From Paraburkholderia sejongensis (GTDB lineage Bacteria > Pseudomonadota > Gammaproteobacteria > Burkholderiales > Burkholderiaceae), in assembly GCF_020880815.1 (NCBI RefSeq), contig NZ_JAJITD010000015.1, positions 109,116-173,115 of the forward strand: a stretch of 64,000 bases of DNA. Reading direction: 5' to 3'. Shown in pieces: positions 34,263 through 41,631 of the stretch. A program made the translations under genes and the position numbers. The notes under the pieces are model-generated. The model was not told where the DNA came from and searched no databases. It worked only from the letters and a program-made list of their open reading frames with translations. Positions within the stretch are counted from its first letter, which is position 1, and each line of letters opens with the position of its first letter.

Positions 34263-35153
34263 ATGAACACACTTTCACTTGCACACACGGCGGCATCGCC
34301 CGCGCCGGCAGCAAGCCGCACGGTCGGCGATCTGCTACGCGAATGGCGGCAACGGCGGCGCATGAGTCAGTTGCTGCTCGCCACCGAGGCCGAAATTTCG
34401 ACCCGGCATCTGAGCTTCGTCGAATCGGGCCGCGCACTGCCTAGCCGGGAGATGGTCATGCATCTGGCGGAACGCCTCGATGTGCCGTTGCGCGCGCGCA
34501 ATGCGCTGCTGGTCGCCGCCGGTTACGCACCGCTCTTTCGCGAACGTCCGCTGTCCGACCCGCAACTGGCCGCCGCGCGCGAAGCGGTCGAACTGGTGCT
34601 GAAGGGACACGAGCCCTACCCGGCGCTGGCGATCGACCGGCACTGGACCATCGTCGCCACCAACAACGCGCTCGCGCCTTTGTTGAGCGGCGCGAGCGCC
34701 GAACTGCTGCAGCCCCCGGTCAACGCGCTGCGTCTGAGTCTGCATCCGCAAGGCATCGCCGCATCGATCGTCAACTGGCATGCGTGGCGCGAGCATGTGC
34801 TAGCGCGCCTGCAACGGCAGATCGAGGTGAGCGGCGACGACACGCTGAGCGCGCTGCGCGACGAACTCGCCGGCTATCCCGCGCCGCCGGATGCGGACGC
34901 CGCCGACCCGGCCGATGCCGGCTTCAATCAGGTCGCCGTACCGTTGCGGCTGCGTACACCGATCGGCGTGCTGTCGTTTTTCAGCACGACCACCGTGTTC
35001 GGCACGCCGGTGGACGTGACTTTGTCCGAGCTCGCGATCGAAGCGTTCTTTCCGGCCGATCAGCAAACCGCGGCGGCACTGCGCGCGTTTGCCGCCGGCG
35101 AACGCGCGGCCAGCGCCGGCGCCACTGCCGATGTCAATGCCCGCGCCGGGTAA
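34263..35153 (+). CDS. XRE family regulator with MmyB-like ligand domain
   Basis: 296 residues from the ATG at 34263; the longer frame upstream reads through the operators and is rejected. The helix-turn-helix is at about residues 20-80 (LLREWRQRRRMSQLLLATEAEISTRHLSFVESGRALPSR region). The C-terminal part matches the MmyB-like PAS-type ligand-binding domain (YPALAIDRHWTIVATNNALAPLL, LLQPPVNALRLSLHPQGIA, FFSTTTVFGTPVDVTLSELAIEAFFPAD). It probably represses the divergent NTF2-like gene and itself through the two 16-bp sites. Confidence 0.9.
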   Translation: MNTLSLAHTAASPAPAASRTVGDLLREWRQRRRMSQLLLATEAEISTRHLSFVESGRALPSREMVMHLAERLDVPLRARNALLVAAGYAPLFRERPLSDPQLAAAREAVELVLKGHEPYPALAIDRHWTIVATNNALAPLLSGASAELLQPPVNALRLSLHPQGIAASIVNWHAWREHVLARLQRQIEVSGDDTLSALRDELAGYPAPPDADAADPADAGFNQVAVPLRLRTPIGVLSFFSTTTVFGTPVDVTLSELAIEAFFPADQQTAAALRAFAAGERAASAGATADVNARAG

Positions 35154-35177
35154 CAACCAACACAATCCAACGCCACT

Positions 35178-35711
35178 ATGTCCGTCAACGCCCGCACCCC
35201 GCTGATTCGCCAACTCGGCCCAACCGACCGCGACGCCTATTTCCAGCTTCGTCTGCGCGGACTGCGCGCGCATCCGGCGGCGTTCGGCCAGAGTTACGAA
35301 GAGGCGCTGGCAAAAGGCGCCGCACATCATGACGCGACGTTGCAGAGCTCGTCGGCGGAAGGCACGTTCCTGCTCGGTGCGTTCGCTTCAGACGACGCGC
35401 CGCTCGTCGGCATAGTCGGGCTGCTGCGCCACCAGGCCGACAAGGAGCGCCACAAAGCGAACGTCGTCGGCATGTACGTCGCGCCGGAGGCGACTGGGCG
35501 CGGCGTCGGACGGGCATTGCTCGGCGAGCTGATTAGCCGCGCGGCGCGCGTCGACGGACTGCGGCAGCTCCAGTTGACCGTCGGCAGCCGCAACGACGCC
35601 GCGCGCAAGCTGTACGAGGCGGTCGGGTTTCGCAAATACGGCTGCGAGATCGAAGCGTTGAACGTCGGCGGCGTATTCCACGACGAGGACCTGATGGCCC
35701 GCTTCCTGTAA
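35178..35711 (+). CDS. GNAT family N-acetyltransferase
   Basis: 177 residues. The acetyl-CoA motif A is NVVGMYVAPEATGRGVGRALLGEL, followed by NDAARKLYEAVGF (motif B). The N-terminus, IRQLGPTDRDAYFQLRLRGLRAHPAAFG, is typical of small-molecule acetyltransferases. It lies 24 bases after the XRE gene on the same strand and may share its transcript. The substrate is unknown. Confidence 0.9.
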   Translation: MSVNARTPLIRQLGPTDRDAYFQLRLRGLRAHPAAFGQSYEEALAKGAAHHDATLQSSSAEGTFLLGAFASDDAPLVGIVGLLRHQADKERHKANVVGMYVAPEATGRGVGRALLGELISRAARVDGLRQLQLTVGSRNDAARKLYEAVGFRKYGCEIEALNVGGVFHDEDLMARFL

Positions 35712-35774
35712 CGACCGACCATCCGCTGCGGCCGGCACGCCGCACGCAGCGGGTGGCGCGCCGCCGGAAAGCCC

Positions 35775-35802
35775 ATGTTGTCAAACCCGATGTTGTCAAA
35801 CC
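35775..35802. repeat. Direct repeat upstream of the YeeE-type gene
   Basis: ATGTTGTCAAACC occurs twice with a 15-bp period. It lies in the 317-base spacer 35712-36028, which otherwise contains only a GC-rich leader and no gene I can support. Confidence 0.7.
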
Positions 35803-36028
35803 AATCGCGCGGCGCTGCACGTGGAAATGCGCTTTTAGCTCCCGTTCAGTCCGTGCCCATCGCGCCGATGCCCCCGCCGCCTGCCCGGCTACCCGGCCAG
35901 AACCCGCGATCCGTGCTATCTTTTCAGGTTGCTTTTTTGTCGCTGCGTCAATCACGTAGCGTGTTTCCGGCCGTCGCCCCGCGGCCTCGATTCGCGGCTG
36001 TTACCGCTGCCTGTCTGTCAACTTATCC

Positions 36029-37252
36029 ATGTCCGACCTCTCTACCTCACTTCCGCGCGTGCCGCGCCGTTTCGACGTCAATCCGAAACCGCTGGTCATT
36101 GCGCTCATCCTGATTGCGCTCGGCGCTATCTATCTGGCACAAGCCGTCAGCGGCCGTCAGGCCGCGCTCTACGTGGTCGGCGCGCTGCTCGGCATGTCGC
36201 TGTATCACGCGGCGTTCGGTTTCACGTCCGCATGGCGGGTGTTTATCGCCGATGGCCGCGGCGCCGGTCTGCGCGCGCAGATGCTGATGCTCGCGCTCGG
36301 CGTGTTGCTGTTCTTCCCGGCGCTCGCCGCCGGTACGCTGTTCGGCCATCCGGTCACCGGGCTGGTCGCGCCCGCCGGCACCTCGGTGCTGGTCGGCGCG
36401 TTCATGTTCGGCATCGGCATGCAGCTGGGCGGCGGCTGCGCGTCCGGCACGCTGTACACGGTCGGCGGCGGCAGCACGCGGATGCTGGTGACGCTGGCGG
36501 CGTTCATCGTCGGTTCGGTCGTGGCGACCGCCCATATGCCGTTCTGGACCGCGCTGCCGTCGCTCAAGCCGCTGTCGCTGGTCAAGACGCTCGGCGCCGG
36601 CCCGGCCATCGCGCTGAACCTCGTGATCTTCGCGGTGATCGCCGCGCTGACCGTGCTGGTCGAACGGCGCCGTCACGGCCGCCTCGTGAACGAGCCGGTG
36701 CGTGCGCCGCATGCGTCGCCGTGGCTGCATGGCCCGTGGCCGCTGTTCGTCGGCGCGATCGCGCTGGTCCTGCTCAATTTCGCGACGCTCGCGCTGTCTG
36801 GCCGGCCGTGGGGCGTGACGTCCGCGTTCGCGCTGTGGGGCGCGAAGATCTTCGGCGCGCTCGGCGTCGACGTCGCCAGCTGGCCGTACTGGGCCGCTCC
36901 GGCCAACGCCGGCTCGCTCGCCGCGCCGGTTAGCCATGACGTCACGTCGGTGATGGACTTCGGCATCGTGCTCGGCGCCATGACCGCGGCCGCGCTCGCC
37001 GGCCGCTATGCGCCGGTCTGGAAAGTGCCGGCGCGCTCGCTGATCGCCGCGCTGGTCGGCGGCCTGATGCTCGGTTACGGCGCCCGCCTCGCCTACGGTT
37101 GTAACATCGGCGCATATTTCAGCGGCATCGTGTCGGGCAGCCTGCATGGCTGGCTGTGGCTCGCCGCGGCGTTCGCCGGCAACGTGCTCGGCACCCGCCT
37201 GCGGCCGCTGTTCGGCCTCGAAGTCGAGCGCATCCGTTCGACCGGCTGCTAG
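36029..37252 (+). CDS. YeeE/YedE (TsuA-like) thiosulfate/sulfur transporter
   Basis: A 407-residue integral membrane protein with about nine or ten helices. Two internal repeats each carry the family cysteine motif: GMQLGGGCASGT (Cys137) and YGCNIGAYFSGIVSGSLHGW. In TsuA these cysteines relay thiosulfate across the membrane. It should import thiosulfate or another sulfur species. It is monocistronic, ahead of a hairpin at 37267 and the long flhDC leader. No TusA-like partner is next to it. Confidence 0.87.
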   Translation: MSDLSTSLPRVPRRFDVNPKPLVIALILIALGAIYLAQAVSGRQAALYVVGALLGMSLYHAAFGFTSAWRVFIADGRGAGLRAQMLMLALGVLLFFPALAAGTLFGHPVTGLVAPAGTSVLVGAFMFGIGMQLGGGCASGTLYTVGGGSTRMLVTLAAFIVGSVVATAHMPFWTALPSLKPLSLVKTLGAGPAIALNLVIFAVIAALTVLVERRRHGRLVNEPVRAPHASPWLHGPWPLFVGAIALVLLNFATLALSGRPWGVTSAFALWGAKIFGALGVDVASWPYWAAPANAGSLAAPVSHDVTSVMDFGIVLGAMTAAALAGRYAPVWKVPARSLIAALVGGLMLGYGARLAYGCNIGAYFSGIVSGSLHGWLWLAAAFAGNVLGTRLRPLFGLEVERIRSTGC

Positions 37253-37266
37253 TCCTTACACACCTC

Positions 37267-37306
37267 GTTACAAACGCTGCCCGCCGCCCCGGTTTGTAAC
37301 CGGGGC
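37267..37306 (+). terminator. Overlapping alternative hairpins after the YeeE-type gene
   Basis: Two mutually exclusive stems share the same bases. GTTACAAAC (37267-37275) pairs with GTTTGTAAC (37292-37300), and GCCCCGGTT (37286-37294) pairs with AACCGGGGC (37298-37306) around a TGT loop. They lie 14 bases after the stop. There is no T-run. Confidence 0.55.
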
Positions 37307-37789
37307 AACATCCCGCCGTTACATCTCCGACCTGTCCCTAAGGCCGTTACAAAAGCAGTACTTATTACTGCGTCTTTGCGCGCCTTTCTATTTCCTTTCT
37401 TATTCAGGCAGCCTATCCGGCGACTCGAGGCTCGCCCTTCGATTTGATCGGACAATATTGCCGAACGCCCGTGCGACAAGGGTTTCCACGAATTAGAGGG
37501 AAATCTCGGTCGGTCAAAAATTCTGTTCGCATGAGTCATTACGGTGACCTGAAAAAGTTACCGAAAAATCATTCATTTTTTTGAGATATTTTTGCGACAA
37601 GGGATTGCTTTCTCTTTTTACCCTTCATACAATTCGTCCCAAGCTGTTACGAAATGTAACGCGATGTATCAAAAGTTGCAGGTCTGTATCAGGCCGCAAC
37701 ATGTAACCGGAGGGGTGCCTCCGGCGAGGCAGAAAAGAGATAACGGCAAAAAGCCGACAGAGTAATTCGGGGCTTCGGAAACAGAAAAA
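37307..37789 (+). promoter_or_regulatory. flhDC upstream regulatory region
   Basis: About 480 bases without a gene, unusually AT-rich for this window around 37540-37680. It contains repeated GTTAC/GTAAC pentamers, an inverted repeat GTTAC-N5-GTAAC at 37646-37660, and a leader hairpin at 37707-37724. The length and composition fit a heavily regulated flhDC promoter. No single promoter could be picked with confidence. Confidence 0.6.
37707..37724 (+). promoter_or_regulatory. Hairpin in the flhDC leader
   Basis: CCGGAGG, loop GGTG, CCTCCGG: a perfect 7-bp GC-rich stem, 65 bases before the flhD ATG. It includes an AGGAGG-like strand and its complement. Confidence 0.55.
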
Positions 37790-38110
37790 ATGGACCGTAG
37801 CAGCGAGACGCTGGATTCAATCCGCGAAATCAACTTGTCTTACATCATGCTCGCGCAACGCATGTTGCGTGAGGACAAACCGGTCGGCATGTTCCGGCTG
37901 GGTTTGTCGTCGGAACTGGCCGATCTGCTTGCCGGGCTGTCGCTCGCGCAGATCGTCAAGCTGGCCTCTTCCGATCAGCTTTTGTGCTTCTTCCGCTTCA
38001 ACGACCATTCGATGCTCTCGGCGTTGACGCAAACCACCAAGCACACCGCAGTCGCACCGACTCATACGGCGATCCTGCTCGCAGGCCAGCCCGCCGAGCA
38101 ATTTGCCTGA
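37790..38110 (+). CDS. flhD: Flagellar master regulator subunit FlhD
   Basis: 106 residues, slightly shorter than the enteric protein but normal for Burkholderia. The core helices are clear: IREINLSYIMLAQRMLREDK, FRLGLSSELADLLAGLSLAQIVKLA, LLCFFRFND. With FlhC it forms the D4C2 activator of class 2 flagellar genes. It is 14 bases upstream of flhC in the usual operon. The Shine-Dalgarno is weak. Confidence 0.95.
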   Translation: MDRSSETLDSIREINLSYIMLAQRMLREDKPVGMFRLGLSSELADLLAGLSLAQIVKLASSDQLLCFFRFNDHSMLSALTQTTKHTAVAPTHTAILLAGQPAEQFA

Positions 38111-38124
38111 CCGGGGTAACCGCA

Positions 38125-38694
38125 ATGCTCAAGCGAAGCCTGACCGAAGACGCACAGGAAGTATTCCGCGCGATCGCGCTGATCGAGCTCGGCGCCCGCA
38201 TGCAAGTGCTGGAAAGCGAACTGACGCTCTCGCGCGACCGCATGATCCGCCTGTACCGCGAGGTCAAGGGCGTATCGCCGCCCAAAGGCATGCTGCCGTT
38301 CTCGGCGGACTGGTATATGACGTGGCTCGCGAACATTCACGCGTCGCTGTTCTACAACACGTACCTGTTCCTGAAGAACGAGGCGCGCTGCTCGCATCTG
38401 GACGCGCTGACCAAAGGCTATCGGCTGTATCTGGAGCATTGCCAGCACAGCGAAACCGAACCGGTGCTCGATCTGACGCGCGCATGGACGCTGGTGCGTT
38501 TCTTCGACGCCGACATTCTGCAGTTGACCCGGTGCTGCCGCTGCACCGGCAAGTTCGTCGCGCACAAGCACGACCTGCAGCACAACGTGGTGTGCGGCGC
38601 ATGCCAGCCGCCGTCGCGTGCCGGCAAGACCAAGAAGGCGGCCGCCGCCCGCCAGGAAGCGCTCGAAGCAGCGCAGGTTGCTCAGGCCGCCTGA
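38125..38694 (+). CDS. flhC: Flagellar master regulator subunit FlhC
   Basis: 189 residues from the ATG at 38125. It is the DNA-binding partner of FlhD. Family motifs include IALIELGARMQVLESELTLSR, FSADWYMTW and the zinc site: cysteines at 137, 138, 140, 157 and 160 (CCRC and CGAC). The tail is Lys/Ala-rich. It completes the flhDC operon, which ends at the terminator at 38748. Confidence 0.96.
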   Translation: MLKRSLTEDAQEVFRAIALIELGARMQVLESELTLSRDRMIRLYREVKGVSPPKGMLPFSADWYMTWLANIHASLFYNTYLFLKNEARCSHLDALTKGYRLYLEHCQHSETEPVLDLTRAWTLVRFFDADILQLTRCCRCTGKFVAHKHDLQHNVVCGACQPPSRAGKTKKAAAARQEALEAAQVAQAA

Positions 38695-38747
38695 ACGACC
38701 AGATTCGCCCGACCTCGACGGGGCCAAACCGTTTCGAACCGAAGCTC

Positions 38748-38792
38748 ATAAAAAATCCGCGTCAGCTCACGTGAGCTGCGCGGATTTTTTTT
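38748..38792. terminator. Bidirectional terminator between flhC and mntH
   Basis: AATCCGCG pairs with CGCGGATT around an inner perfect stem (AGCTCAC/GTGAGCT). It has a T8 tail on the plus strand and an A-run on the other side, serving both convergent genes. Confidence 0.9.
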
Positions 38793-38835
38793 CGCCTGCG
38801 TTTCCGATCTTCCGGTCTTCTGGTCTTTCGATCGC

Positions 38836-40164
38836 TCAGCCGGCGAGCCCCACCGTCTGCGCGACCAGCCACAGATTCGCCGCGCTGATCGCAACGAACA
38901 GCCCCCACACCAGCAATCGCGTCGGCAGCCTGTTCGCGAACTCGCCCATCAGCGAGCGATCGTTAGTCATCCGGATCAGCGGATAAAGCGCGAACGGCAA
39001 TTGCAGACTCAACACGACCTGGCTCGCGACCAGCAGTTGGCCGACCGCGCCGTTGCCGAGCATCTGCACGCCGATCAACGCCGGAATCAACGCGAGCGCG
39101 CGCGTGATGAAGCGCCGCTGCCAGCACGGAATCTTCATCTTCAGAAAGCCTTCCATGATGACCTGCCCCGCCACCGTGCCGGTGAAGGTCGAGCTCTGGC
39201 CGGACGCGAGCAGCGTGATCGCGAACAGAATCGCCGCGAAGCCGGTGCCGACGATCGGCGCGAGCAGCCGGTACGCGTCCTCGATCTGCGTGACCTCGCG
39301 ATGGCCGGTCGCGTGAAACGCGGCGGCCGCGAGAATCAGGATCGCCATGTTGATCAGCGCGGCGAGCACCAGCGACGCGATCGTATCGATGCGCGAGAGC
39401 CCGATCGCGGAACGCAGGCTCGCCGGATCGCGCTTGACCGCGCGGGTCTGCACGATCGACGAATGCAGATAGAGGTTATGCGGCATCACCGTCGCGCCGA
39501 GAATGCCGATCGCCAGATACATCGACTCGCGCGAGCTGAGCGCCTGCCACGATGGCACGAGGCCTTGCGCGACCGACGGCCAGTGCGGCTTCACGAGCGC
39601 GAGTTCGATGATGTAGCCGACGCCGATCGTCGCGATCAGCCCGAGCATGATCGCTTCGAGATCGCGAAAGTTCTTGCCCTTCAGACCGAGCACGATCAGC
39701 GTGTCGAACGCGGTCAGCAGCACGCCGGTGGTCAGCGAGCAGTTGAACAGCAGGTGAAACGCGAGCGCGCCGCCGAGCACCTCGGCCAGATCGCACGCGA
39801 TGATCGACAGTTCCGCGAGCAGCCACTGCACGCGCGCGACGTTCGGCGAATAGCGCGCGCTCGACAGTTGCGCGAGGTCGCGTCCGGTGACGATGCCGAG
39901 CCGCATGCTCAGGCATTGCAGCGCCATCGCCGCGAGACTCGACAGCAGCACGACGAACAGCAGGCTGTAGCCGTAGCGCGAACCGGCTTCGATCGCGGTG
40001 GCCCAGTTGCCCGGGTCCATATAGCCGATCGAAATCAGCAGGCCGGGGCCGGCGAACTGCAGGATTTTTTTCCAGAACGGCGCGCCTGGCGAGACGGCGA
40101 CCGAGCCCTGTACCTCGGATGGGCAGAACGGCGCGGTCGCGGTGGTCGGTAGTTTGAACAGCAA
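38836..40164 (-). CDS. mntH: Nramp family Mn2+/divalent metal transporter
   Basis: About 442 residues with eleven helices. The metal motif of helix 1, DPGNWAT, and of helix 6, MPHNLYLHS, are intact, so it should import Mn2+ or Fe2+ with protons. No ATG is available near the N-terminus. I chose TTG at 40164, preceded by GAGAGAG at good spacing; an earlier TTG overlaps the end of the upstream gene. It lies 60 bases after the SfnB-like gene on the same strand. The metal is inferred from the family. Confidence 0.87.
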   Translation of the reverse strand: MLFKLPTTATAPFCPSEVQGSVAVSPGAPFWKKILQFAGPGLLISIGYMDPGNWATAIEAGSRYGYSLLFVVLLSSLAAMALQCLSMRLGIVTGRDLAQLSSARYSPNVARVQWLLAELSIIACDLAEVLGGALAFHLLFNCSLTTGVLLTAFDTLIVLGLKGKNFRDLEAIMLGLIATIGVGYIIELALVKPHWPSVAQGLVPSWQALSSRESMYLAIGILGATVMPHNLYLHSSIVQTRAVKRDPASLRSAIGLSRIDTIASLVLAALINMAILILAAAAFHATGHREVTQIEDAYRLLAPIVGTGFAAILFAITLLASGQSSTFTGTVAGQVIMEGFLKMKIPCWQRRFITRALALIPALIGVQMLGNGAVGQLLVASQVVLSLQLPFALYPLIRMTNDRSLMGEFANRLPTRLLVWGLFVAISAANLWLVAQTVGLAG

Positions 40165-40223
40165 GCCGGGACTCTCTCGATGGGGAATCGATACGACGCC
40201 CGGGGTGGGCGTCGCGAACCGGC

Positions 40224-41486
40224 TCAAGTGTACAAAGAAACCTCCGGCAATGTCCCGCTCAGCGCGTAGCGGCCGACGTCGCGCACGCGATAGTCGAGCG
40301 GGTCGTGCAACGTGTGCACGCGCGCGTTGCGCCAGAAGCGGTCGAGCGCGAGCGGCGCATGGGTCGCGCGGGCGCCGCATGCGTCGAACAGCTGTTCGCC
40401 GAGTTCGAGCGCCGCGCGCTGCGCGACGATCTTCGCCTCCGAGGTGGCGAGCGCGACCCGCGCGCGGCTGTCCGCATCGAGCGTTGGGCCTTGCTGCCAC
40501 GCTTGATCCAGTGCGTGCGCGGCGCGCGTGGCCAACGCCTGCGCGCTGACCGTCTGCAGATGCATCTCGCCGAAGCGCTGGATCAGGTAGGGATCGTCGG
40601 TGGCTTTGGCGACGCCGGCACTGATCCACGGCCGGCCGTGCTGGTTCACGTACGCGCGTGCTTCGTCGAGTGCGCCCTGGGCGAGGCCGACGAACAGATT
40701 GGTTAGCACCTGTTGCGAGATCAGCGTGCGCAGACTCGCATGCGGCGTGTCGGGCCGCTCCAGCACTTCGTACGGCTCGATCCGCACGCGCGTGAACGAC
40801 ACGCTGCCGCTATCGGTCTGGCGCTGGCCGATCGGATTCCAGTCGTCGTGGACGGTGATGCCGTCGCGCGTAGTGGGCAGCGCGGCGAATATCGTCTTGC
40901 CGGTTGCGGGGTCCTGCGCGGACACGGTCATCATGTGCGAGCCGCGCGTGCCGGAGCAGAAGCCTTTCTGACCATCGAGCAGATAGCCGCCGTCGGGCGT
41001 CGCGCTGGCGATGAGCCGGGTGTCGAGCGGATTCACCGCATTGCCCCACCACCAACGGTGCTCGACGGTGCCGCGCAGATAACGCTCGCGTTGCCGTGGA
41101 TTGCCCCACAGATCGATGCTCACCACCTGCAGGCAGGTGAAGCCGAGCAGATGCGCGAGCGCGCTGTCGACCCGCGCCAGTTCGCGCACGACGTCGTAAA
41201 TCTCGGACCAGCGCGCGCCCGCGCCGCCGAATTCGCGTGGCACCGCGAGCGTCAGCAGGCCCGCGTCGGCGATCCATTGTTTTTCCTGCGCGGCGTGACC
41301 GCCGTCGCGATCGCGTTGCGCGGCGCTGGCGCGCAATGCGGCGAGTAGCGCCGACAGGTCATGCGCGGGAAGAGATTGCTGCTGCTCGCGCACCTGCGCG
41401 ATGCCGTCATGCACGAAAGTCACTGGCTGGCTCTGCTGATGTCGTTGGCTCGATCCGGGCGATGATAGAGAGCGTCGCGCACGCAT
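40224..41486 (-). CDS. sfnB: SfnB/DszC-like flavin-dependent oxidoreductase
   Basis: 420 residues from the ATG at 41486; the true start could be up to 25 codons later. The fold is acyl-CoA-dehydrogenase-like (LTLAVPREFGGAGARWSEIYDVVRELARVDSALAHLLGF, then GYLLDGQKGFCSGTRGSH). It lacks a clear catalytic Glu of acyl-CoA dehydrogenases and matches the SfnB/SoxC/DszC group, which oxygenate organosulfur compounds with reduced flavin during sulfur limitation. No flavin reductase or sulfonatase is beside it. Confidence 0.8.
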   Translation of the reverse strand: MRARRSLSSPGSSQRHQQSQPVTFVHDGIAQVREQQQSLPAHDLSALLAALRASAAQRDRDGGHAAQEKQWIADAGLLTLAVPREFGGAGARWSEIYDVVRELARVDSALAHLLGFTCLQVVSIDLWGNPRQRERYLRGTVEHRWWWGNAVNPLDTRLIASATPDGGYLLDGQKGFCSGTRGSHMMTVSAQDPATGKTIFAALPTTRDGITVHDDWNPIGQRQTDSGSVSFTRVRIEPYEVLERPDTPHASLRTLISQQVLTNLFVGLAQGALDEARAYVNQHGRPWISAGVAKATDDPYLIQRFGEMHLQTVSAQALATRAAHALDQAWQQGPTLDADSRARVALATSEAKIVAQRAALELGEQLFDACGARATHAPLALDRFWRNARVHTLHDPLDYRVRDVGRYALSGTLPEVSLYT

Positions 41487-41547
41487 GTCTACGAAGCGAT
41501 TCGCACAAGGAAAGCGCGAAAAACGATTTGCACGCGACGCATGCGAA

Positions 41548-41582
41548 AACGCCGGGCGCGCGCTTGCGCGCGGCCCGGCGTT
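41548..41582 (-). terminator. Terminator of the efflux operon
   Basis: AACGCCGGGC pairs with GCCCGGCGTT around a GC-rich inner stem, followed on the minus strand by a short T-run. It is 50 bases after the opcM stop. Confidence 0.75.
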
Positions 41583-41631
41583 AAAAGTACTGAATAGCGA
41601 AGCGACTGCGAGACCGGCGTGCGGCGCTCGC

